64,000 nt of DNA from Embiotoca jacksoni. Taxonomy: Eukaryota > Chordata > Actinopteri > Embiotocidae. The stretch covers positions 1,245,187 through 1,309,186 of the forward strand of contig JAKOON010000040.1 of assembly GCA_022577435.1 (NCBI GenBank). Direction: 5' to 3'. Under the pieces are notes generated by a model. That model was not told the origin of the DNA, made no database searches, and was given only the letters and a program-made list of their open reading frames with translations. Numbering within the stretch: position 1 is the stretch's first letter; each line of letters opens with the position of its first letter. Positions 27,641-38,457 of the stretch are shown one piece after another. The translations under genes and the position numbers were made by a program.

Positions 27641-27899
27641 CCAGTCTGTAATTTTATATCCAGTCTTTGGTTTATATCCAGTCTGTAGTTTTATATCGAG
27701 TCTGTGTTTTATATCGAGACTGTGTTTTATATCCAGTCTGTGTTTTATATCCAGTCTGTAGTTTTATATCCAGTCTGTAGTTTTATATCGAGACTGTGTT
27801 TTATATCGAGACTGTGTTTTATATCCAGTCTGTGTTTTATATCCAGTCTGTAGTTTTATATCCAGTCTGTGTTTTATATCGAGACTGTGTTTTATATCC

Positions 27900-30800
27900 A
27901 GTCTGTAGTTTTATATCCAGTCTGTAGTTTTATATCAAGTCTGTAGTTTTATATCCAGTCTGTAGTTTTATATCGAGTCTGTAGTTTTATTTCCAGTCTG
28001 TAGTTTTATATCCAGTCTGTGTTTTATATCCAGTCTGTAGTTTTATATCGAGTCTGTAGTTTTATATCGAGTCTGTGGTTTTATATCCAGTCTGCGGTTT
28101 TATATCCAGTCTGTGGTTTTATGTCCAGTCTGTAATTTTATATCAAGTCTTTGGTTTATATCCAGTCTGTAGTTTTATATCGAGTCTGTGTTTTATATCG
28201 AGACTGTGTTTTATATCCAGTCTGTGTTTTATATCCAGTCTGTAGTTTTATATCCAGTCTGCAGTTTTATATCCAGTCTGCAGTTTTATATCCAGTCTGT
28301 AGTTTTATATCCAGTCTGTAGTTTTATATCCAGTCTGTAGTTTTATATCCAGTCTGTAGTTTTATATCGAGACTGTGTTTTATATCGAGACTGTGTTTTA
28401 TATCCAGTCTGTGTTTTATATCCAGTCTGTAGTTTTATATCCAGTCTGTGTTTTATATCGAGTCTGTGTTTTATATCCAGTCTGTAGTTTTATATCCAGT
28501 CTGTAGCTTTATATCCAGTCTGTAGTTTTATATCCAGTCTGTGTTTTATATCCAGTCTGTAGTTTTATATCCAGTCTGTAGTTTTATATCGAGTCTGTAG
28601 TTTTATATCCAGTCTGTGTTTTATATCCAGTCTGTAGTTTTATATCGAGTCTGTGTTTTATATCGAGTCTGTGTTTTATATCCAGTCTGTGTTTTATATC
28701 CAGTCTGTAGTTTTATATCCAGTCTGTGTTTTATATCCAGTCTGTAGTTTTATATCCAGTCAGTAGTTTTATATCGAGTCTGTGTTTTATATCCAGTCTG
28801 TAGTTTTATATCCAGTCTGTGTTTTATATCCTGTCTGCAGTTTTATATCCAGTCTGTAGTCTTATATTTTATATCCAGTCTGTCGTTTTATATTCAGTCT
28901 GTGTTTTATATCCAGTCTGTGTTTTATATCCAGTCTGTGTTTTATATCCAGTCTGTAGTTTTATATCCAGTCTGTAGTTTTATATCCAGTCTGTAGTTTA
29001 TATCCAGTCTGTAGTTTTATATCCAGTCTGTAGTTTTATATCGAGACTGTGTTTTATATCCAGTCTGTGTTTTATATCCAGTCTGTAGTTTTATATCGAG
29101 ACTGTGTTTTATATCGAGTCTGTAGTTTTATATCCAGTCTGTAGTTTTATATCCAGTCTGCGGTTTTATATCCAGTCTGCGATTTTATATCCAGTCTGTA
29201 GTTTTATATCCAGTCTGTAATTTTATATCCAGTCTGTAATTTTATATCCAGTCTTTGGTTTATATCCAGTCTGTAGTTTTATATCGAGTCTGTGTTTTAT
29301 AGCGAGACTGTGTTTTATATCCAGTCTGTGTTTTATATCCAGTCTGTAGTTTTATATCCAGTCTGTAGTTTTATATCGAGACTGTGTTTTATATCGAGAC
29401 TGTGTTTTATATCCAGTCTGTGTTTTATATCCAGTCTGTAGTTTTATATCCAGTCTGTGTTTTATATCGAGACTGTGTTTTATATCCAGTCTGTAGTTTT
29501 ATATCCAGTCTGTAGTTTTATATCCAGTCTGTAGTTTTATATCAAGTCTGTAGTTTTATATCCAGTCTGTAGTTTTATATCGAGTCTGTAGTTTTATTTC
29601 CAGTCTGTAGTTTTATATCCAGTCTGTGTTTTATATCCAGTCTGTAGTTTTATATCGAGTCTGTAGTTTTATATCGAGTCTGTGGTTTTATATCCAGTCT
29701 GCGGTTTTATATCCAGTCTGTGGTTTTATGTCCAGTCTGTAATTTTATATCAAGTCTTTGGTTTATATCCAGTCTGTAGTTTTATATCGAGTCTGTGTTT
29801 TATATCGAGACTGTGTTTTATATCCAGTCTGTGTTTTATATCCAGTCTGTAGTTTTATATCCAGTCTGCAGTTTTATATCCAGTCTGCAGTTTTATATCC
29901 AGTCTGTAGTTTTATATCCAGTCTGTAGTTTTATATCCAGTCTGTAGTTTTATATCCAGTCTGTGTTTTATATCCAGTCTGTAGTTTTATATCCAGTCTG
30001 TAGTTTTATATCGAGACTGTGTTTTATATCGAGACTGTGTTTTATATCCAGTCTGTGTTTTATATCCAGTCTGTAGTTTTATATCCAGTCTGTGTTTTAT
30101 ATCGAGTCTGTGTTTTATATCCAGTCTGTAGTTTTATATCCAGTCTGTAGCTTTATATCCAGTCTGTAGTTTTATATCCAGTCTGTGTTTTATATCCAGT
30201 CTGTAGTTTTATATCCAGTCTGTAGTTTTATATCGAGTCTGTAGTTTTATATCCAGTCTGTGTTTTATATCCAGTCTGTAGTTTTATATCGAGTCTGTGT
30301 TTTATATCGAGTCTGTGTTTTATATCCAGTCTGTGTTTTATATCCAGTCTGTAGTTTTATATCCAGTCTGTGTTTTATATCCAGTCTGTAGTTTTATATC
30401 CAGTCAGTAGTTTTATATCGAGTCTGTGTTTTATATCCAGTCTGTAGTTTTATATCCAGTCTGTGTTTTATATCCAGTCTGCAGTTTTATATCCAGTCTG
30501 TAGTCTTATATTTTATATCCAGTCTGTCGTTTTATATTCAGTCTGTGTTTTATATCCAGTCTGTGTTTTATATCCAGTCTGTGTTTTATATCCAGTCTGT
30601 GTTTTATATCCAGTCTGTGTTTTATATCCAGTCTGTAGTTTTATATCCAGTCTGTAGTTTTATATCCAGTCTGTAGTTTATATCCAGTCTGTAGTTTTAT
30701 ATCCAGTCTGTAGTTTTATATCGAGACTGTGTTTTATATCCAGTCTGTGTTTTATATCCAGTCTGTAGTTTTATATCGAGACTGTGTTTTATATCGAGTC

Positions 30801-31760
30801 TGTAGTTTTATATCCAGTCTGTAGTTTTATATCCAGTCTGTAGTTTTATATCCAGTCTGTAGTTTTATATCGAGTCTGTAGTTTTATATCCAGTCTGTAG
30901 TTTTATATCCAGTCTGTAGTTTTATATCCAGTCTGTGTTTTATATCGAGTCTGTAGTTTTATATCGAGTCTGTAGTTTTATATCCAGTCTGTGGTTTTAT
31001 ATCCAGTCTGCGGTTTTATATCCAGTCTGTAGTTTTATATCCAGTCTGTAATTTTATTTCCAGTCTGTAATTTTATATCCAGTCTTTGGTTTATATCCAG
31101 TCTGTAGTTTTATATCGAGTCTGTGTTTTATATCGAGACTGTGTTTTATATCCAGTCTGTGTTTTATATCCAGTCTGTAGTTTTATATCCAGTCTGTAGT
31201 TTTATATCGAGACTGTGTTTTATATCGAGACTGTGTTTTATATCCAGTCTGTGTTTTATATCCAGTCTGTAGTTTTATATCCAGTCTGTAGTTTTATATC
31301 CAGTCTGTAGTTTTATATCAAGTCTGTAGTTTTATATCCAGTCTGTAGTTTTATATCGAGTCTGTAGTTTTATTTCCAGTCTGTAGTTTTATATCCAGTC
31401 TGTGTTTTATATCCAGTCTGTAGTTTTATATCGAGTCTGTAGTTTTATATCGAGTCTGTGGTTTTATATCCAGTCTGCGGTTTTATATCCAGTCTGTGGT
31501 TTTATGTCCAGTCGGTAATTTTATATCAAGTCTTTGGTTTATATCTAGTCTGTAGTTTTATATCGAGTCTGTGTTTTATATCGAGACTGTGTTTTATATC
31601 CAGTCTGTGTTTTATATCCAGTCTGTAGTTTTATATCCAGTCTGCAGTTTTATATCCAGTCTGCAGTTTTATATCCAGTCTGTGTTTTATATCCAGTCTG
31701 TAGTTTTATATCCAGTCTGTAGTTTTATATCCAGTCTGTGTTTTATATCCAGTCTGTAGT
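27900..31760 (+). repeat. Three-copy 1.6-1.8-kb repeat inside the array
   Basis: The rare variant ttttatgtccagtc occurs at about 28121, 29728 and 31504, spacings of 1607 and 1776. Each is preceded by a ctgcgg unit and followed by the same caagtctttggtttatatc block. Copies differ by insertions or losses of whole units. Confidence 0.65.
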
Positions 31761-34700
31761 TTTATATCCAGTCTGTAGTTTTATATCGAGACTGTGTTTT
31801 ATATCGAGACTGTTTTATATCCAGTCTGTGTTTTATATCCAGTCTGTAGTTTTATATCCAGTCTGTGTTTTATATCGAGTCTGTGTTTTATATCCAGTCT
31901 GTAGTTTTATATCCAGTCTGTAGCTTTATATCCAGTCTGTAGTTTTATATCCAGTCTGTGTTTTATATCCAGTCTGTAGTTTTATATCCAGTCTGTAGTT
32001 TTATATCCAGTCTTTAGTTTTATATCCAGTCTGTAGTTTTATATCCAGTCTGCAGTTTTATATTCAGTCTGTGTTTTATATCCAGTCTGTGTTTTATATC
32101 CAGTCTGTGTTTTATATCCAGTCTGTAGTTTTATATCGAGACTGTGTTTTATATCGAGACCGTGTTTTATATCGAGTCTGTGTTTTATATCCAGTCTGTA
32201 GTTTTATATCCAGTCTGTGTTTTATATCGAGTCTGTGTTTTATATCCAGTCTGTAGTTTTATATCCAGTCTGTAGCTTTATATCCAGTCTGTGTTTTATA
32301 TCCAGTCTGTTTTATATCCAGACTGTAGTTTTATATCCAGTCTGTAGTTTTATATCCAGTCTGTAGTTTTATATCCAGTCTTTAGTTTTATATCCAGTCT
32401 GTAGTTTTATATCCAGTCTGCAGTTTTATATCCAGTCTGTAGTTTTATATCCAGTATGTAGTTTTATATCCAGTATGTAGTTTTATATTCAGTCTGTGTT
32501 TTATATCCAGTCTGTGTTTTATATCCAGTCTGTGTTTTATATCCAGTCTGTAGTTTTATATCGAGTCTGTGTTTTATATCCAGTCTGTGTTTTATATCCA
32601 GTCTGTAGTTTTATATCCAGTCTGTGTTTTATATCCAGTCTGTAGTTTTATATCCAGTCTGTAGTTTTATATCCAGTCTGTAGTTTTATATCCAGTCTGT
32701 AGTTTTATATCCAGTCTGTAGTTTTATATCCAGTCTGTAATTTTATATCCAGTCTGTAATTTTATATCAAGTCTTTGGTTTATATCCAGTCTGTAGTTTT
32801 ATATCGAGTCTGTGTTTTATATCCAGTCTGTAGTTTTATATCCAGTCTGTAGTTTTATATCCAGTCTGTAGTTTTATATCGAGTCTGTGTTTTATATCCA
32901 GTCTGTAGTTTTATATCCAGTCTGTGTTTTATATCCAGTCTGCAGTTTTATATCCAGCCTGTAGTCTTATATTTTATATCCAGCCTGTCGTTTTATATTC
33001 AGTCTGTGTTTTATATCCAGTCTGTAGTTTTATATCCAGTCTGTGTTTTATATCCAGTCTGTGTTTTATATCCAGTCTATGTTTTATATCCAGTCTGTGG
33101 TTTTATATGCAGTCTGTAGTTTTATATCCAGTCTGTGGTTTTATATCCAGTCTGTGGTTTTATATCCAGTCTGTAGTTTTATATCCAGTCTGTGTTTTAT
33201 ATCCAGTCTCTAGTTTTATATCCAGTCTGTAATTTTATATCAAGTCTTTAGTTTTATATCCAGTCTGTAGTTTTATATCCAGTCTGCGGTTTTATATCCA
33301 GTCTGTAGTTTTATATCGAGTCTGTGTTTTATACCCAGTCTGTAGTTTTATATCCAGTCTGTAGTTTTATATCGAGTCTGTGTTTTATATCGAGTCTGTG
33401 TTTTATATCGAGTCTGTGTTTTATATCCAGTCTGTAGTTTTATATCCAGTCTGTGTTTTATATCCAGTCTGTAGTTTATATCCAGTCTGTAGTTTTATAT
33501 CCAGTCTGTAGTTTTATATCGAGACTGTGTTTTATATCCAGTCTGTGTTTTATATCCAGTCTGTAGTTTTATATCGAGACTGTGTTTTATATCGAGTCTG
33601 TAGTTTTATATCCAGTCTGTAGTTTTATATCCAGTCTGTAGTTTTATATCGAGTCTGTAGTTTTATATCCAGTCTGTAGTTTTATATCCAGTCTGTAGTT
33701 TTATATTCAGTCTGTGTTTTATATCCAGTCTGTGTTTTATATCCAGTCTGTGTTTTATATTCAGTCTGTAGTTTTATATTGAGTCTGTGTTTTATATCCA
33801 GTCTATTTTTTATATCCAGTCTGTAGTTTTATATTGAGTCTGTGTTTTATATCCAGTCTGTAGTTTTATATCCAGTCTGTAGTTTTATATCGAGTCTGTG
33901 TTTTATATCCAGTCTGTTGTTTTATATCCAGGCTGTAGTTTTATATCGAGACTGTGTTTTATATCGAGACTGTGTTTTATATCCAGTCTGTAGTTTTATA
34001 TCGAGACTGTAGTTTTATATCCAGTCTGTAGTTATATATCCAGTCTGTAGTTTTATATCCAGTCTGTAGTTTTATATTCAGTCTGTAGTTTTATATCCAG
34101 TCTGTAGTTTTATATCCAGTCTGTGTTTTATATCCAGTCTGTAGTTTTATATCCAGTCTGTAGTTTTATATCCAGTCTGTAGTTTTATATCCAGTCTGTA
34201 GTTTATATCCAGTCTGTAGTTTATATCCAGTCTGTAGTTTTATATCGAGACTGTGTTTTATATCCAGACTGTTTTATATCCAGTCTGTAGTTTTATATCG
34301 AGACTGTGTTTTATATCGAGACTGTAGTTTTATATCCAGAGTGTAGTTTTATATCCAGTCTGTAGTTTTATATCCAGTCTGTAGTTTTATATTCAGTCTG
34401 TGTTTTATATCCAGTCTGTAGTTTTATATCCAGTCTGTAGTTTTATATCGAGACTGTGTTTTATATCCAGACTGTGTTTTATATCCAGTCTGTGTTTTAT
34501 ATCCAGTCTGTAGCTTTATATCCAGTCTGTGTTTTATATCGAGTCTGTGTTTTATATCCAGTCTGTGTTTTATATCCAGTCTGCAGTTTTATATCCAGTC
34601 TGCAGTTTTATATCCAGTCTGTGTTTTATATCCAGTCTGTAGTTTTATATCCAGTCTGCAGTTTTATATCCAGTCTGTGTTTTATATCCAGTCTGTAGTT

Positions 34701-35470
34701 TTATATCCAGTCTGTAGTTTTATATCCAGTCTGCAGTTTTATATCCAGTCTGTGTTTTATATCCAGTCTGTAGTTTTATATCCAGTCTGTGTTTTATATC
34801 CAGTCTGTGTTTTACATCCAGTCTGTGTTTTATATCCAGTCTGTGTTTTATATCCAGTCTGTAGTTTTATATCCAGTCTGTGTTTTATATCCAGTCTGTG
34901 TTTTATATCCAGTCTGTAGTTTTATATCCAGTCTGTAGTTTTATATCCAGTCTGTGTTTTATATCGAGTCTGTAGTTTTATATCCAGTCTGCAGTTTTAT
35001 ATCCAGTCTGTAGTTTCATATGCCGTCTGTAGTGTTATATTTTATATCCAGTCTGTAGTTTTATATCCAGTCTGTAGTTTTATATCCAGTCTGTGTTTTA
35101 TATCGAGTCTGTAGTTTTATATCGAGTCTGTAGTTTTATATCCAGTCTGTAGTTTCATATCCAGTCTGTAGTGTTATATTTTATATCCAGTCTGTAGTTT
35201 TATATCCAGTCTGTAGTTTTATATCCAGTCTGTAGTTTTATATCCAGTCTGTAGTCTTATATCCAGTCTGTAGTTTTATATCCAGTCTGTGTTTTATATG
35301 GAGTCTGTAGTTTTATATCGAGTCTGTAGTTTTATATCCAGTCTGTAGTTTCATATCCAGTCTGTAGTGTTATATTTTATATCCAGTCTGTAGTTTTATA
35401 TCCAGTCTGTAGTTTTATATCCAGTATGTAGTTTTATATCCAGTCTGTAGTCTTATATCCAGTCTGAGGT

Positions 35471-35683
35471 TCCTACACACCCATCAAGCGAGGGAGTGGG
35501 CACGCAAGAGAGATATTGATTCATACTTTTTTATTCAAAAGTTACCGATAGCACCACCATAAAACCCAGATTAATCTAACACATATTTTAAAAAGCCAGC
35601 CAACAGCCACTTTAACAACAGGCAAACTAAACAGAGAAACTAAAAGTCTGTGTTGTAAGAGTTCTCTGGGATTTTGCGTTTCT
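35471..35683 (-). other. Right flank of the array; possible 3' UTR with poly(A) signal for the minus-strand exon
   Basis: The array ends with gtctgaggttcctacac and passes into unique AT-rich DNA. On the minus strand an AATAAA lies at about 35529-35534, roughly 150 bases past the stop codon at 35684. That fits a short 3' untranslated region if the neighbouring frame is a real terminal exon. Confidence 0.3.
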
Positions 35684-35914
35684 TCACAGATGTCCGTAGA
35701 CGGGTTGTCCGTCCTCTGGGAGGCTTGAATCTGGACTGTGATGCTTTAAGTTGGAGTCAGATGTTCTTCTGAGTTCATGACGAACACTGACGATATCATC
35801 TGGATGGTTCAGGGACCGTAACGGCTGGATGAAGGACAGGATGGAGCGTTTGGTTTTGTTTTCTCTGTTTCTATCACATTCATCGTGTGTCAAACCGTCA
35901 GTTTGCTTGTTTCT
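35684..35914 (-). CDS. Candidate terminal exon of an unidentified minus-strand gene
   Basis: The minus-strand frame ending at TGA (35684-35686) reads KRSILSFIQPLRSLNHPDD and then a polar tail ending in VYGHL. A possible splice acceptor (ctgcag) lies just upstream, at 35915-35920 on the + strand. The supposed pyrimidine tract would be a CA repeat, which is weak. An AATAAA follows about 150 bases downstream. Upstream of the acceptor the same frame runs into a CA microsatellite translated as TH repeats, which is certainly not protein. I do not recognise the family. It could equally be a chance frame; codon use is only mildly coding-like. Confidence 0.3.
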   Translation of the reverse strand, partial: RNKQTDGLTHDECDRNRENKTKRSILSFIQPLRSLNHPDDIVSVRHELRRTSDSNLKHHSPDSSLPEDGQPVYGHL

Positions 35915-35926
35915 CTGCAGTGTTTT

Positions 35927-35928
<2 letters not shown>

Positions 35929-35995
<67 letters not shown>

Positions 35996-36003
35996 TGTGT
36001 GTG
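35929..36003 (+). repeat. (GT)n microsatellite
   Basis: About 36 GT dinucleotides with one gtttg interruption near the right end. Long frames on both strands here are translations of the dinucleotide. Confidence 0.97.
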
Positions 36004-38303
36004 AGCAGCCAAGGCTCTTGTTGTGTACGTGTTGTGGTAAGAAGCTATTTTTAGCTGTGGTTCCCGCCCACACGTTCTGATCTTTTCCTGTTTAGCAAGA
36101 ATATGAAATGCCGTTGAAGACAGTGGGGGTGCAGAGGAGGGTGTTGTCGTGCTGAGCTCATACTCATCTAATGAGTACAATCAAGTCATGTCAAGTTTTT
36201 TTTGTTTTTTTTCATATATTTTTACACAACAGAAGTTGGACACGATGGAGCGTTTGGTTTATCAGACAGAACCAGAAATACACTTTTAAGTGATTAAAAA
36301 TGAAATTAAGCAACAAAAACAATTAATCATGAAAGAAATTAAGAATAATATCAACACAACAACAACACGGCGGTCTCCAACCTTTTCTCCTCCGAGAGCT
36401 CCTCATGTTCAGTAACATTTATTCACATAGCTGAGCTCCTCCCAAACCAGCTGAATCAGCTTCTTCTATGTGAACGATAACAAACTGATACTCAACACAC
36501 ATTTTCTATCACAACAGCTTAAATTCAACAGCATGTGCATCTTTTTTTTTTCTGTGTTCTTCTAGTTTGAATTCAGAGATGTAACTTTGATCTGACAGAC
36601 TCTCTTTATAGCTCCGCCCCCTTAGTTTTGCAGTCTGGCTGCAAATATTGTATTTATGCTATTTATCTCATTGCTGAGCAGCTGCTTGTATCCAGCTCAG
36701 AGTGAGAGTCTCTGCAGTGTTTCTGTCCTCTGATCTCTGTGTTTTACGGGGGGCGGAGCTTGTTTCTCTGAACCAGGACCATCACAGCGCTGAGTCGGGG
36801 ATTACTGTGTCAGACGATGTGCAGGAATTAAAGTCGTTCTGCAAAGGGTGACTAATCTCTTAAAAGGAACTTTGACTTGCAGCAGATAATAAGGTGGAGT
36901 ATTTCACCCTCAGTGGAGTCTGTCAGGCTGAAGAAAGCGTTGATGAGAGTTTGGAAAGCCCCGTCACTGTGTGGTTTCTTCTTTCTGTCTGCCTCTGAAG
37001 TTTTTGTTTTTCTTGGTCTGTCTTATTTTTCACACCCTTCTCTGCTGTATTTCCTCTGTGACCTGTACAAATGCTAGAGTATCAGATTCATCATGATTAG
37101 AAATCAGAAGAACGATTAAGTCTTTTCTCAACTGTAAATGTAGACGTTTAGCTGCACAAGGTGCATCAAGGAGCCGCCGTGTAACTGTAGATACAGAAAG
37201 TAGTCACATCATCTGCACATGTGGAGGTGAGAGGACACGAAGGAGTGCTGGTGCACGATGAGTGTCCTGCATGGACATCCCGTCCTCTCAGTAAGGACGC
37301 TGTGTCCAGAGGGAGCCCATCCTCACTGTCAGTGGACCTGTTCGGTCAGGTGACCAATCACAGTCGCTGCTTCACATCCCGCTGTGCTCTGTGTGCAGGT
37401 TGTAAAATGTCTCGTAACATTTCATGACTACCGACGTTAAAGCTGCCGGACGAAAATGATTTCTTTCAGAGCCGTTAGTCTTTCAGGTGGTGGACATATT
37501 TATTTACATTTTCCATGAATGATTTTTGAGTTTTGAAAGAAAGTTCCGTGTTTTATTCCACCGGACCGATGGGTCCTTGTAAATAGAGTATCTGGGAGAG
37601 GAGGATGTTCTGTGATCCATCCGTCTCATAACGTGCACAATGTTTATTCAAGTCAAAGACCAACTCTTGTTTATGCAGAGTTGCTCCACTTTATCTGTAT
37701 ATTCCTCTTTATTTGGTTTATTTCAGTCAGTATTTCTCTTCCTGTGTCGGACATTCATCTTTTTCAGTGAGTTTTCAGCAGTGAAACAGTGGAAACCCAG
37801 CTAAAATTCTTATCTTACTGAAATGTTATTTTAATGTTGATGATGGTATGAGGTTGTGAGAGCAGCGTCCGTCAGCCCTGATGAACTCAAAGCTCTTTTT
37901 ACACTTCATCTAACCGTTGACTGAGCGGTTCAACGGCAGACAGACGGCGGGACCACCAGATGGGGATTTCCACAAACTGTGCCGTGTCATTTCTCACTAC
38001 TGCTTTGCATGCGTGACATTTGTGGTGGTTAAAACACAAAGGTCGAGGTCTGGTTGGAAGTCATCTGTCCCGCTATAACTCGTCCTTAAACTAGTGTCTG
38101 ACACAGACCGAAGCACGAAGACCTGAACGGTTCGATCTGCTTATGTATGAATGAAGATATGTCCAACATGAAAGTACTGGAATATAAACAATATCAATAT
38201 TTGGAGGACACCTTTATTAAATATCAGATTTCTGTTGAATAACTGTTGTTGTGCCTGGGAGGACCGAGTGAAGCAGTCTGTGGTGTGTTGGCTCCCCCTG
38301 CAG
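36004..38303. other. Intergenic or intronic DNA, no supported gene
   Basis: Unique-looking sequence with moderate AT content. Frames at 36877-37077 and 37221-37427 are short and lack splice or start context. No mobile element was recognised. Confidence 0.4.
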
Positions 38304-38387
38304 GTGAAGCTGACCAAATACATGTGGGTGGAGCTGCAGCTGAAGCAGAACTACCAGAAGGAGTTGAAACTGTCTCCGAACAGCTGA
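38304..38387 (+). CDS. Candidate last coding exon of an unidentified plus-strand gene
   Basis: A good acceptor (ttggctccccctgcag, ending at 38303) is followed by 27 sense codons and TGA (38385-38387). The codons read VKLTKYMWVELQLKQN and then YQKELKLSPNS. Third positions are mostly G or C, unlike the surrounding DNA, and the peptide looks like a basic amphipathic helix. An AATAAA at 38452-38457 could end the transcript. The overlapping longer frame starting at 38246 uses a different phase and looks poor. A donor-like ctacag|gtgtgt at 38409 would allow an internal exon in another phase. No upstream exon was identified, so the gene remains unknown. Confidence 0.4.
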   Translation: MKLTKYMWVELQLKQNYQKELKLSPNS

Positions 38388-38451
38388 CCTCACTCCTCAC
38401 TTCTACAGGTGTGTATGTGCATTTATTTTTTTGTCTGGCTGTACTTTTCGG

Positions 38452-38457
38452 AATAAA
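38452..38457 (+). terminator. Possible poly(A) signal AATAAA
   Basis: AATAAA lies 65 bases after the stop of the candidate exon 38304-38387. Hexamers of this kind are frequent by chance in AT-rich DNA, so support comes only from position. Confidence 0.25.

Larger units (their letters stand above)
4174..35470 (+). repeat. Giant 18/19-bp minisatellite, about 31.3 kb
   Basis: The array consists of uninterrupted head-to-tail units of ttttatatccagtctgtag (19 bp) and ttttatatccagtctgtg (18 bp), about 1,650-1,700 in all. Frequent variants are ccag to cgag, caag or tcag; ctgt to ctgc or cttt; and a compound block containing gtagtcttatattttatatcc. Less frequent variants change ttttatat to ttttgtat or tttattt. 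All units have the same orientation. Many short frames (60-102 codons reading FYIQSV, LYPVC, FISSL) arise because the unit lacks stops in some phases. They have no start, splice or conservation support and are not genes. The unit equals the 3' end of the dispersed repeat seen at 48700-48720. Confidence 0.97.

Noticed and set aside
4312..34919. About 30 open frames of 60-102 codons reading FYIQSV/LYPVC/FISSL
   Set aside because: They are translations of the 18/19-bp minisatellite in rotating phases, have identical copies wherever the array is duplicated, and have no start, splice or family support.
4174..35470. CRISPR-like array, because of short regularly spaced repeats
   Set aside because: There are no unique spacers, units are directly adjacent, and the genome is eukaryotic.
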